The notes under the pieces were generated by a model that had not been told where the DNA came from, did no database searches, and was given only the letters and a program-made list of their open reading frames with translations. The position numbers and the translations under genes are program-made. DNA of 64,000 nt from Sphingobacteriales bacterium UTBCD1 (GTDB lineage Bacteria > Bacteroidota > Bacteroidia > Chitinophagales > Chitinophagaceae): positions 141,198 through 205,197 of the forward strand of contig MWTC01000016.1 in NCBI GenBank assembly GCA_002066995.1. Direction: 5' to 3'. Of this stretch, positions 39,956 through 48,549 are shown one piece after another; the stretch's first letter is position 1; each line of letters opens with the position of its first letter.

Positions 39956-41512
39956 ATGGCAGTAGCAAAAATTCTTTGGGTAGATGATGAAATAGAAAGC
40001 CTGCAATCGCAGAAATTATTCCTGGAAGCAAAGGGGTATGAAGTGCAAACATTCACCAATGGATTTGATGCTATTGATTTTGTGAAAGAAAACCCGGTGG
40101 ATGTGGTATTGCTTGATGAGACCATGCCCGGAATAACCGGCCTGGAAACACTGGCAAAGATCAAGGAAGTGAACCAATCCCTGCCGGTGGTGCTGATTAC
40201 AAAAAATGAAACGGAAAACCTGATGGATGATGCGATTGGCTCGCAGATAAGCGATTACCTGATCAAGCCGGTGAATCCCAACCAGGTTTTACTAAGTTTA
40301 AAAAAAATCATTGATAATAAACGATTGGTTGCAGAGAAAACCACTACCGCATATCAGCAGCAGTTTCGTAACTTGTTCATGGCGCTGAACAGCAATCCCG
40401 ATTATAACGAGTGGATGGATATTTATAAAAAACTTGTGTATTGGGAACTGGAAATGGCAAAAACAGACAGCCCCGAAATGCGGGAAGTTTTGCAGAGCCA
40501 GAAAAGTGAGGCAAACACAGAATTTTTCAAATTTGTCTACAGGAACTATACTTCATGGGTTAGCCCGCGAAGTACAGACGGCCCGGTGATGAGCCACACG
40601 TTGTTTCGTTTTAAAGTGTTGCCTCATGTGGAAAAAGCCGTGCCATTGTTTTTTGTTTTAATTGATAACCTGCGTTTCGATCAGTGGAAGGCCATTCAAC
40701 CTATTTTTTCAGAAAGTTTCCGCATACAGGAAGAAGACAGCTTTTACAGCATTTTACCTACGGCTACGCAATATGCCCGAAATGCCATCTTTGCTGGGAT
40801 GCTGCCTGTGGATATCGAGAAAAATTTTCCGGCAGAATGGAAAAATGATGATGAGGAAGGAGGTAAGAATATGTCTGAAGATAAATTCTTCAAAGCACAA
40901 CTGAAACGGTTAGGAAAAGAAAACCTGAAAACTTCTTACACAAAAGTATTGAATAACCAGGCGGGCCTGGACCTTGTAAATAATATTCATAATCTTTTAA
41001 ACAATGATCTGAACGTGATCGTGTACAATTTTGTGGATATGCTCAGCCATGCCCGTACGGAAATGGAAGTGCTGAAAGAACTGGCAGGTGATGAGATGAG
41101 TTACCGCAGCATCACTGCATCATGGTTTGAGCATTCACCGCTTCACCAGGCATTGAAAAAAATTGCCGATAAGAATATAAAAGTGGTATTAGCTACAGAT
41201 CATGGAAGTGTAAGGGTAAAGAGCCCGTACAAAGTTGTGGGTGATAAACAGACAACCACTAACCTCCGCTATAAACATGGGCGCAATCTGAATTACGAAG
41301 CAAAAGAAGTGCTGGCATTTCGTGATCCGAGAGTAGCCGGGCTACCTTCGCCTACTGTTAATTCATCATTCATTTTTGCCAAAGAGGACGGGTACCTCTG
41401 CTACCCAAACAATTATAATTACTATGTGAATTATTACCGTAATACGTTTCAGCACGGTGGCGTTAGCCTGGAAGAAATGATCGTGCCCGTGATCAAGATG
41501 GTGAGTAAATAA
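39956..41512 (+). CDS. porX: T9SS regulator PorX (response regulator with PglZ domain)
   Basis: Response regulator controlling type IX secretion, known from Porphyromonas with the kinase PorY, 518 residues. The receiver domain (about 1-120) has D10/D11 in LWVDDE, phospho-acceptor D54 in VVLLDETMPG and the conserved Lys in YLIKPVNPN. The rest is a PglZ alkaline phosphatase-superfamily domain with metal-site blocks LIDNLRFDQW, LPTATQYARNAIFAG and LATDHGSVRV. No DNA-binding domain is present. PorY is not in this window. The two T9SS-tagged proteases at 19-32 kb would be clients of the system it regulates. Confidence 0.93.
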   Translation: MAVAKILWVDDEIESLQSQKLFLEAKGYEVQTFTNGFDAIDFVKENPVDVVLLDETMPGITGLETLAKIKEVNQSLPVVLITKNETENLMDDAIGSQISDYLIKPVNPNQVLLSLKKIIDNKRLVAEKTTTAYQQQFRNLFMALNSNPDYNEWMDIYKKLVYWELEMAKTDSPEMREVLQSQKSEANTEFFKFVYRNYTSWVSPRSTDGPVMSHTLFRFKVLPHVEKAVPLFFVLIDNLRFDQWKAIQPIFSESFRIQEEDSFYSILPTATQYARNAIFAGMLPVDIEKNFPAEWKNDDEEGGKNMSEDKFFKAQLKRLGKENLKTSYTKVLNNQAGLDLVNNIHNLLNNDLNVIVYNFVDMLSHARTEMEVLKELAGDEMSYRSITASWFEHSPLHQALKKIADKNIKVVLATDHGSVRVKSPYKVVGDKQTTTNLRYKHGRNLNYEAKEVLAFRDPRVAGLPSPTVNSSFIFAKEDGYLCYPNNYNYYVNYYRNTFQHGGVSLEEMIVPVIKMVSK

Positions 41513-41591
41513 AACCCAACGGGAAATTCAAAGTAATACAGCAAACCGGGATTGTTGATAAATACTGTAACCCAAGCCCGGTCATTATTTT

Positions 41592-41599
41592 TATTTTTG
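41592..41599 (+). promoter_or_regulatory. -7 promoter box of the 94-residue conserved protein
   Basis: TATTTTTG, exact consensus, 24 nt before the ATG at 41624. No spaced TTTG partner is seen. Confidence 0.35.
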
Positions 41600-41623
41600 G
41601 CTTTTGAATTTATAATTTTAAAA

Positions 41624-41908
41624 ATGAAGTACACTCAATCCACTCTTGACAAACTGAATGCACTGGTTGAAGAATCCGGTTATATCCTGCGCTATGAACG
41701 GGGTACTTTTCAAAGCGGTTATTGCATCCTGGAAAATAAAAAAGTAGTTGTATTGAATAAATTTCTCCAGGTAGAAGGCCGCATCAATACTTTACTCGAG
41801 CTGATACCGCAACTGGAGTTCAATACGGACCTGCTTTCTGATGATTCCAGGCGTTTGTATATGGATATCATCTCCAAACTGGAGGCGCAGTCCAACGGCG
41901 AGCAGTGA
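41624..41908 (+). CDS. Small conserved cytoplasmic protein, function unknown
   Basis: 94 residues from the ATG at 41624 (MKYTQSTLDKLNALVEESGY). The longer reading from 41552 would run through the promoter box. The middle (YERGTFQSGYCILENKKVVVLNKF) looks like a compact beta-sheet domain, followed by a helical end (INTLLELIPQ). It contains no membrane segment. It lies between porX and the MBL-fold hydrolase; I recall the same small gene in other Bacteroidota but not a function. Confidence 0.78.
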   Translation: MKYTQSTLDKLNALVEESGYILRYERGTFQSGYCILENKKVVVLNKFLQVEGRINTLLELIPQLEFNTDLLSDDSRRLYMDIISKLEAQSNGEQ

Positions 41909-41941
41909 GTTTTTACATTTTTCATTCTACGTTATGCACTT

Positions 41942-41949
41942 TACTTTTG
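41942..41949 (+). promoter_or_regulatory. -7 promoter box directly upstream of the MBL-fold hydrolase
   Basis: TACTTTTG, exact consensus, ending 4 nt before the GTG start at 41954. The geometry implies a leaderless transcript. Confidence 0.45.
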
Positions 41950-41953
41950 CCCG

Positions 41954-42730
41954 GTGACTTATCCCAGACTGAAAATAATTTTTTTAGGCACCGGCACCAG
42001 CACCGGCGTACCGATGATAGGATGTGATTGTGAAGTCTGCACTTCTGCAGATAAAAAAGACAAACGGTTACGTTCAAGCATCCTGGTGCAATCTGCTTCC
42101 ACTACTTTAATAGTTGATACCGGGCCCGATTTCCGCTACCAGATGCTCCGGGAAAATATTCATAAACTGGATGCCGCACTGATCACCCATCCGCATAAAG
42201 ATCATATTGCCGGGCTGGATGATATCCGTGCTTTCAATTTTTTCAATAAGAAACAAATGCCTGTCTATGCAAATTCATTGACGGAAGAAGCCATACGCAG
42301 GGATTTTTATTACGCCTTTTCAGATACAAAATATCCCGGTATCCCGGAGATTGAACTGCATACAATCAGTTTAACGCCCTTTACGGTAGGAGATATACCG
42401 GTCACTCCTGTTATGACCTGGCATTTGAAAATGCCCGTGATGGGATTTCGCTTCGGTAAATTCACATATATAACTGATGCAAACAGGATAGAGGATAAAG
42501 AAAAGGAAAAAATTATGGGAACAGAAGTGCTGGTATTGAATGCACTCCGGAAAAAAGAACATGTTTCTCATTTTAACCTGAAGCAGGCCATTGAACTGTC
42601 GCAGGAATTAAATCCCCGTGAAACCTACTTCACTCATGTTTCTCACCAGATGGGGAAGCATGCGGAAGTAGAAAGCGAACTTCCCGATTCCATCCACCTT
42701 GCGTATGACAGGATGGTATTAGAATTATAG
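41954..42730 (+). CDS. MBL-fold metal-dependent hydrolase (PhnP-like)
   Basis: 258 residues, cytoplasmic. The start is GTG at 41954 (TYPRLKIIFLGTGTSTG); no ATG precedes it in frame. The zinc-binding HxHxDH motif is THPHKDHIAGLDD. The N-terminal GCDCEVCTS cysteine pair and further metal ligands in MTWHLKMPVMGF and YITDANRI resemble PhnP-type phosphodiesterases that act on cyclic phosphates or nucleotides. HVSHQMGKH closes the metal site. Substrate not determinable. Confidence 0.85.
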   Translation: MTYPRLKIIFLGTGTSTGVPMIGCDCEVCTSADKKDKRLRSSILVQSASTTLIVDTGPDFRYQMLRENIHKLDAALITHPHKDHIAGLDDIRAFNFFNKKQMPVYANSLTEEAIRRDFYYAFSDTKYPGIPEIELHTISLTPFTVGDIPVTPVMTWHLKMPVMGFRFGKFTYITDANRIEDKEKEKIMGTEVLVLNALRKKEHVSHFNLKQAIELSQELNPRETYFTHVSHQMGKHAEVESELPDSIHLAYDRMVLEL

Positions 42731-43065
42731 GTACGTCGAAAAGAGTTATGCTAACATCTGTTAGTAAATTAAAAAATTATGTAACTTGCACTGCCTTTAA
42801 CGGTTTTGCGACAGTTGCCTGCCATAATTTTTCACAAGGTGACTGGTGCCATCCGGCTCTGCACCGGATGGCACTCTTTTAAGTAACGTATTGGTTTGAG
42901 TAAGAAATTATTTATTAAATCGCAGATTTTTTTGCAGCCTGAAAAGAATTTTTATAAAGTCAATATTGTGTTACTTCGTGCCAGGGGGAGGTGTTGTGGC
43001 TTTAAAAACTTATTTAATAACGAATAGTTTTTTTTTTGTAAACGATAATCAATGACGAACTCTCT
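42731..43065. other. 335-bp intergenic region with a strong hairpin
   Basis: No ORF. It holds a small inverted repeat (CTAACA at 42751-42756, TGTTAG at 42759-42764), the strong hairpin listed separately, and an AT-rich stretch before the acyl-CoA dehydrogenase ATG. I see no RNA family I can name. Confidence 0.5.
42846..42880 (+). terminator. Strong hairpin, probable terminator
   Basis: Perfect 11-bp stem: GTGCCATCCGG at 42846-42856 and CCGGATGGCAC at 42864-42874, loop CTCTGCA, followed by TCTTTT. It lies 115 bp after the MBL hydrolase stop, further than usual, so it could instead end a small transcript inside the gap. Confidence 0.65.
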
Positions 43066-44208
43066 ATGAATTTTCAAACTTCTGAACTGACAGGGCAGGT
43101 GGCGATCACTGCCCGTGATTTTGCACAGCAGTATATCATACCTCATGTGATGGAATGGGATGAAAAACAGGAATTTCCCTTGCATGTATTTAAAGAGATG
43201 GGAAAACTGGGTTTGATGGGAGTGCTGGTGCCTGAAGAGTATGGTGGCGCAGGGCTTGGCTATTTTGAATACAAAGTGATCATTGAAGAAATAGCAAAAG
43301 CCTGTGGATCTATCGGCTTAAGCGTGGCGGCGCATAATTCCTTGTGTACCGGGCATATTATGACTTTTGGAAATGACGGTCAGAAAAAGAAATACCTGCC
43401 TAAACTGGCTACTGCTGAATGGATAGGAGCATGGGGGTTGACAGAGCCGAATACAGGAAGTGATGCAGGCAATATGAGTTGCATTGCAGTGAAAGACGGC
43501 GATGATTGGATCATCAACGGAACAAAGAACTGGATCACTCACGGGAAAAGCGGAGATGTAGCCGTGGTGATCTGCAGAACGGGTGAACCCGGAGCGAAAC
43601 ATAATGCAACTGCTTTTATAGTAGAAAGAGGTACCAAAGGCTTCAGCGGTGGAAAGAAGGAAAATAAATTGGGTATGCGTGCCAGCGAAACAGCAGAGAT
43701 GATATTTGACAATTGCCGCATACCGGATGCAAATCGTTTGGGAAATGTGGGAGATGGATTCAAACAGGCATTGAAGGTGCTTGATGGCGGAAGAATTTCC
43801 ATTGCATCTCTTTCACTTGGCATTGCCAAAGGAGCTTATGAAGCTGCATTGCATTATTCAAAAGAACGCTACCAGTTCGATCAGCCTATTTCAAATTTCC
43901 AGGCAATATCTTTCAAGCTGGCCGATATGGCTACCGAAATACAGGCTGCAGAGTTGCTTGTTTTGCAGGCCTGTGATCTGAAAGTGCGGGGAGAAGCGGT
44001 GACTAAATTTTCTGCAATGGCAAAATACTATGCCAGCGAAGTGGCAGTGAAAGTGGCAACGGATGCCGTCCAGATCTTTGGCGGGTATGGATATACCAAA
44101 GATTTCCCTGTAGAAAAACATTACCGTGATGCTAAACTCTGCACCATCGGAGAAGGCACTTCAGAAATCCAGAAAATCGTAATATCAAGGGAAGTGCTGA
44201 AGAATTAA
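43066..44208 (+). CDS. Acyl-CoA dehydrogenase
   Basis: FAD enzyme of beta-oxidation forming the trans-2,3 double bond of acyl-CoA, 380 residues, typical of short-/medium-chain members. Blocks present are LGLMGVLVPEEYGGAGLG, ACGSIGLSVAAHNSL, WGLTEPNTGSDAGNMS and MGMRASETAE-like LGMRASETAEMIFDN. IFGGYGYTKDFPVEKHYRD and the C-terminal IGEGTSEIQKIVISR are also there. Chain-length preference is not readable. It stands alone after a long gap. Confidence 0.93.
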   Translation: MNFQTSELTGQVAITARDFAQQYIIPHVMEWDEKQEFPLHVFKEMGKLGLMGVLVPEEYGGAGLGYFEYKVIIEEIAKACGSIGLSVAAHNSLCTGHIMTFGNDGQKKKYLPKLATAEWIGAWGLTEPNTGSDAGNMSCIAVKDGDDWIINGTKNWITHGKSGDVAVVICRTGEPGAKHNATAFIVERGTKGFSGGKKENKLGMRASETAEMIFDNCRIPDANRLGNVGDGFKQALKVLDGGRISIASLSLGIAKGAYEAALHYSKERYQFDQPISNFQAISFKLADMATEIQAAELLVLQACDLKVRGEAVTKFSAMAKYYASEVAVKVATDAVQIFGGYGYTKDFPVEKHYRDAKLCTIGEGTSEIQKIVISREVLKN

Positions 44209-44396
44209 CAGCAGCCTCTTTATCACCTGGCTTTGCAGGAATATAATAATTTTCAGAAGCCGGGTAACAAACCTTTTACGATCACTGCCCGGCTATCCAA
44301 TCAGTAATTTTTTAGCACAGAGAATAAGGTGGGTTATGGAAATTGTTTTCCTTGTGATTCAGGCGGGCGGTTTTTTATTTTATATTGCAGTCACGG

Positions 44397-46085
44397 ATGC
44401 TGCAGCAACTTTCCATACAGAATTATGCGATCATTGACGAACTGACCATTGATTTCTCCCCTAAACTAAATATCATTACCGGGGAAACAGGCGCCGGTAA
44501 ATCCATTATAGTTGGAGCATTGGCTTTGATCTTAGGGGAAAGAGCCGACACTTCTGTACTGGTGAATAAAAATAAAAAATGTGTGGTGGAAGGATTGTTT
44601 TCTGTAAAGGATAAAAAAGAGGTTAAAAGATTTCTTGAGAAAAATGATCCGGACAGCTATCAGGATGACAGTGATGAACTGATCATCCGGCGTGAAATTG
44701 GTGTCAATGGAAAGTCAAGGGCTTTTATAAATGACACGCCGGTAACACTTGATCTACTGCAGCAGTTAAGCGACCTGCTGGTGGATCTTCATCAACAGTT
44801 CGATTCATTACAATTGGGCGAATCAGATTTTCAAAGAGAAATTTTAGATGCCCTGGCAGGACATGCTGATCTGGTGAATGAATACCGGAAGATATTCCGG
44901 CAATGGATGGAAACAAAAAAAGAAGCGGAAGAATTGAAAACACGGAAGCAGCAATTTGATAAAGAAGCTGATTACAACCGGTTTCAGTTTAAGGAACTGG
45001 AGGAAGCCGCTCTCAGGGAAAATGAACTGGAGAATATAGATGCGCAGCTTAAAATAATGAACAATGCAGAAGGAATAAAAACTGTTTTAACCAAAGTTTA
45101 CTTTGATCTTGAAGAAGGCGATGCTCCTCTTGTACAGCAGCTGAAGATTCTTTCTAATCAACTGCTTCCTTTTTCATTTTTTCATCCGGACATGGCAGCG
45201 CTTATTCAACGAATCCAGTCGGCACAGATCGAGTTACAGGACATTGCCGGTGAAGCAGGCCGTATCAGCGATCATATCAATTATGACCCTGAAAAAATTC
45301 AGCTATTAAATGACCGGCTTTCTGCCGGGTATAAATTATTGAAAAAACATGGCGCAAAGACCACTAACGATTTGCTTGTCATACAAGCTCAGTTAGAAGA
45401 AAAACTCCAGGCTGTTTTGAACATTGATGAATCCATACAACAAAAAGAAAGGGAAGCAGGCAGATATTATGATGAAGCAAAAAAACTTGCCGGGAAAATT
45501 TCGGAAGGGAGAAAAAGGCAAATCAAACCGCTGGAGGATAAAGCAGATAAGCTGCTGACACAGGTAGGTATGCCCAATGCAAGGCTGAAGGTTGAGAATA
45601 AAGTTGAGGAATTGAATCCTTTTGGTTTTGACAAGGTCGAATTCCTTTTCAATGCCAACCTTCCGGCAGGGGCAGATGATAAAAATATTTCTTTTCAACC
45701 TGTTCGGAAAATTGCCAGTGGTGGTGAGCTGAGCCGCTTGATGCTTTGCATCAAATCATTAGTGGCAAAATCCATTGACCTGCCTACGATGATATTTGAT
45801 GAAATTGATTCCGGCATATCCGGTGAAGCTGCAAGGCAGGTTGGAATTATCATGAAAGATATTGCAACTAAGAGGCAGGTGATCTGCATTACGCATCAAC
45901 CCCAAATAGCCGGGAAAGCCGATGCCCATTTTCTTGTTTACAAAGAAATCGTAAAAGATTCCGTAAAGACAAATATCAGGCAGTTGACCACTGAAGAGCG
46001 TATTACAGCTGTTGCCAAAATGCTGAGTGGTGAAAAACCCACTGCTGCCGCTTTGGAAAATGCAAGAGAGATGTTACGAAATTAA
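44397..46085 (+). CDS. recN: DNA repair protein RecN
   Basis: SMC-like ATPase acting early in recombinational double-strand break repair, 562 residues from the ATG at 44397 (MLQQLSIQNYAIIDEL). A TTG at 44385 is less likely. It has Walker A GETGAGKSIIVGAL, then a coiled-coil middle (about 160-360), the ABC signature IASGGELSRLMLCIK and Walker B MIFDEIDSGISGE. THQPQIAG is the His switch. The length and order fit RecN. Confidence 0.95.
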   Translation: MLQQLSIQNYAIIDELTIDFSPKLNIITGETGAGKSIIVGALALILGERADTSVLVNKNKKCVVEGLFSVKDKKEVKRFLEKNDPDSYQDDSDELIIRREIGVNGKSRAFINDTPVTLDLLQQLSDLLVDLHQQFDSLQLGESDFQREILDALAGHADLVNEYRKIFRQWMETKKEAEELKTRKQQFDKEADYNRFQFKELEEAALRENELENIDAQLKIMNNAEGIKTVLTKVYFDLEEGDAPLVQQLKILSNQLLPFSFFHPDMAALIQRIQSAQIELQDIAGEAGRISDHINYDPEKIQLLNDRLSAGYKLLKKHGAKTTNDLLVIQAQLEEKLQAVLNIDESIQQKEREAGRYYDEAKKLAGKISEGRKRQIKPLEDKADKLLTQVGMPNARLKVENKVEELNPFGFDKVEFLFNANLPAGADDKNISFQPVRKIASGGELSRLMLCIKSLVAKSIDLPTMIFDEIDSGISGEAARQVGIIMKDIATKRQVICITHQPQIAGKADAHFLVYKEIVKDSVKTNIRQLTTEERITAVAKMLSGEKPTAAALENAREMLRN

Positions 46086-46178
46086 AGTTCCCTGCTACCC
46101 CTCATCACCGGCGAAAGGTTTTATATCCATACAAGGCAAAGTATTTGAAATGTATTATAGATTTAAAATTGAAATATA

Positions 46179-46385
46179 ATGAAATGGAAGACACTCCTGA
46201 TATTATTCATTGTCCTGGTTTCACTTTTCCCGGCTTATGTTTTTAATAAATATTTACAGAAAATCATTCAACCCCGAAAGTCACTTGCAAGGCTGATATT
46301 GTATCTGTTTTCAGGCTTTACATTTATCTTTATTTATACTTTTTTATTGGTACTGGCTATTAAAACCATTTTTCCGGGTACTTAG
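46179..46385 (+). CDS. Small two-helix membrane protein
   Basis: 68 residues with two hydrophobic segments (about 4-21, LLILFIVLVSLFPAYV, and 41-63, IFIYTFLLVLAIK) joined by a basic loop QKIIQPRKSLAR. No family recognised. It lies between recN and fabI on the same strand. Confidence 0.6.
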   Translation: MKWKTLLILFIVLVSLFPAYVFNKYLQKIIQPRKSLARLILYLFSGFTFIFIYTFLLVLAIKTIFPGT

Positions 46386-46465
46386 TATTATGAGGTCACA
46401 GTTCAAAACTATGGCACTCCCTGTGCTTGGAAATAACTTCTTATTTTTACGATAAATATTCTTTT

Positions 46466-47287
46466 ATGAGCAATAGTTTACTGAAAGGGAAAAAAGGTAT
46501 CATCTTCGGAGCGCTGGATGAAAAGTCCATTGCCTGGAAGACTGCATTGAAATGTCATGAAGAAGGCGCCCGGCTTGTATTGACCAATGCTCCGGTTGCA
46601 TTGAGAATGGGAGAGATCAACAAATTGGCTGATGCAGTGAAGGCCCCTGTCATTGGCGCCGATGTGACCAATATGGAAGATCTCAAAAACCTCTTTGATG
46701 GTTCGATGAAACATTTTGGCGGGAGTTTTGATTTTATTCTTCATTCCATAGGCATGAGCCTGAATGTACGTAAAGGCAAACATTATACGGAGATGAACTA
46801 TGAATGGAACCAGAAAACGCTGGATATCTCCGCCATGAGCCTGCACAAAGTGTTGCGCACTGCCTGGGAAATGGATGCGTTGAATGAGTGGGGTAGTGTG
46901 GTGGCTTTAACCTATATCGCGGCACAGAGGGTTTTCCCGGATTATAATGAAATGGCGGATGCCAAAGCTTTGCTGGAAAGTGTAACAAGGATGTTTGGAT
47001 ATTATTATGGACAAAAGAAAAAGGTAAGGGTGAATACAATCTCCCAATCACCAACAAGAACTACGGCAGGTAGCGGAGTGAAAGGATTTGATGGTTTTAT
47101 TTCTTATGCAGAAAAGATGAGTCCTTTGGGAAATGCCAGCGGCGATGATTGTGCCAATTATATTACACTTATGTTCAGTGATTATACCCGCATGGTGACC
47201 ATGCAGAATCTTTTTCATGACGGTGGATTTTCATTTACGGGAGTAACCGGTGCGGTGATAGAAAAGATGGAACCCCCGGCACATTAA
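46466..47287 (+). CDS. fabI: Enoyl-[acyl-carrier-protein] reductase
   Basis: NADH-dependent last step of the fatty acid elongation cycle, 273 residues from the ATG at 46466 (MSNSLLKGKKGIIFGALDEKSIAWKT, read in two parts). The altered Rossmann loop GALDEKSIAW is typical of FabI. The catalytic Tyr/Lys pair sits in DYNEMADAKALLES, and the substrate loop is VNTISQSPTRTTAGSGVKG. An upstream ATG at 46427 adds 13 residues unlike the family. Confidence 0.93.
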   Translation: MSNSLLKGKKGIIFGALDEKSIAWKTALKCHEEGARLVLTNAPVALRMGEINKLADAVKAPVIGADVTNMEDLKNLFDGSMKHFGGSFDFILHSIGMSLNVRKGKHYTEMNYEWNQKTLDISAMSLHKVLRTAWEMDALNEWGSVVALTYIAAQRVFPDYNEMADAKALLESVTRMFGYYYGQKKKVRVNTISQSPTRTTAGSGVKGFDGFISYAEKMSPLGNASGDDCANYITLMFSDYTRMVTMQNLFHDGGFSFTGVTGAVIEKMEPPAH

Positions 47288-47439
47288 AGAGAACAAATCA
47301 AATTCAATCTTCCATTGTTGAATGGAATAGATGATGCAGGTAAGGATAATAATTAAGAGCCATTAAAAAGGCTTTGAATATAAATGCCTGGAAAAAAAAG
47401 AGTTCCCGGTCTGAGTTTCCTTTCTGAGTAAAAAGGGAT

Positions 47440-47661
47440 TCAATATTCGTCTTCGTTGAAAAGAAAATCATCCTGGGTGGGATAGTCGGGCCAGATATCT
47501 TCGATAGTCTCGTACACATCTCCTTCATCTTCGAGTTCCTGCAGGTTCTCTACTACCTCAATAGGGGCGCCGCTGCGGATAGAATAGTCAATCAACTCAT
47601 CTTTGGTGGCCGGCCAGGGTGCATCTTCAAGGTAGGATGCTAATTCTAGTGTCCAAAACAT
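47440..47661 (-). CDS. DUF2795 family protein
   Basis: 73 residues, acidic. The sequence FWTLELASYLEDAPWPATKD, then ELIDYSIRSGAPIEVVENLQ and DIWPDYPTQDDFLFNEDEY, matches the small conserved DUF2795 proteins of Bacteroidota. Function unknown. It has the best-formed promoter in the window, which suggests it is well transcribed. Confidence 0.88.
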   Translation of the reverse strand: MFWTLELASYLEDAPWPATKDELIDYSIRSGAPIEVVENLQELEDEGDVYETIEDIWPDYPTQDDFLFNEDEY

Positions 47662-47725
47662 CTTTTGAAGGGTTTATTTTAAGGAATTAAGGTTTTTAGC
47701 GGGTACAGGTACCCCAAATTTTCCG

Positions 47726-47756
47726 CAAATGTAGTTGTATTAATGAATTTTCCAAA
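47726..47756 (-). promoter_or_regulatory. Consensus Bacteroidetes promoter of the DUF2795 gene
   Basis: On the minus strand TTTG (47756-47753), a 19-nt spacer, then TACATTTG (47733-47726). Both boxes and the spacing match the -33/-7 consensus. The leader to the ATG is about 60 nt. Confidence 0.7.
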
Positions 47757-47832
47757 TTGCAAATTGTGTAGCCGGAACCAGGCAGATTCTTATTTAATTT
47801 TAACCGGTAGCTCATGTTTTTTGAATAAAGGT

Positions 47833-47840
47833 TAGGTTTG
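47833..47840 (+). promoter_or_regulatory. -7 promoter box of lolD
   Basis: TAGGTTTG, exact consensus, 53 nt before the lolD ATG. A TTTG lies upstream but too close (9 nt). Confidence 0.4.
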
Positions 47841-47893
47841 CGTCAATTTCGTGCCGGCAAGAGTAATTCATGACAGAAACGGATATATAAAAT

Positions 47894-48544
47894 ATGTTAT
47901 CTGGCAAAAACATTTATAAAAGGTACGGCGCTGTTGAAGTGCTTAAAGGTGTCAATATTGATGTCCAAAAAGGTGAAGTGATTGCCATTGCAGGCCCTTC
48001 CGGATCCGGTAAGAGTACATTACTTCATATCCTGGGCACCCTGGATAAAGCGGATATGGGCACCATTACCATGAATGGTATGGAGCTGAATTCGCTGGAA
48101 GGAAAAAAACTGGCAGCATTCCGTAACCGTCATATTGGTTTTGTATTTCAGTTTCATCACCTGCTGCCGGAGTTCAACGCATTGGAAAATGTATGCATCC
48201 CGGGCTGGCTGGCGGGGAGGAAGAAGAAAGAGGTTGAAGTTAAAGCAGAGGAATTATTGGAGGTGCTTGGATTAAAGGAAAGATTGGAAAATAAACCCAG
48301 CCAATTGAGTGGCGGGGAACAGCAACGGGTTGCTGTCGCCAGGTCATTAATAAATAACCCGGACATTATATTTGCCGATGAACCTACCGGCAACCTCGAT
48401 TCTGCCAATGCAAAAGAATTGCATCAGTTATTTTTTGATCTGCGCAAACAGTATAATCAGACATTCCTGATCGTTACACACAATGAAGAACTGGCCACAC
48501 TAAGCGACCGGGTGCTGCACATGATGGATGGGAAGATAGGGTAG
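47894..48544 (+). CDS. lolD: LolD-type lipoprotein-releasing ABC transporter ATPase
   Basis: ATPase subunit of the MacB/LolCDE family that extracts lipoproteins from the inner membrane, 216 residues. It has Walker [10 protein letters not shown]-loop FVFQFHHLLPEF (LolD-like), signature LSGGEQQRVAVARS, Walker [13 protein letters not shown] and the His switch VTHNEEL. The permease partner is not next to it, as is common in Bacteroidota. Its stop is 5 bp from the opposing exported-protein operon. Confidence 0.88.
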   Translation: MLSGKNIYKRYGAVEVLKGVNIDVQKGEVIAIAGPSGSGKSTLLHILGTLDKADMGTITMNGMELNSLEGKKLAAFRNRHIGFVFQFHHLLPEFNALENVCIPGWLAGRKKKEVEVKAEELLEVLGLKERLENKPSQLSGGEQQRVAVARSLINNPDIIFADEPTGNLDSANAKELHQLFFDLRKQYNQTFLIVTHNEELATLSDRVLHMMDGKIG

Positions 48545-48549
48545 AGAAG

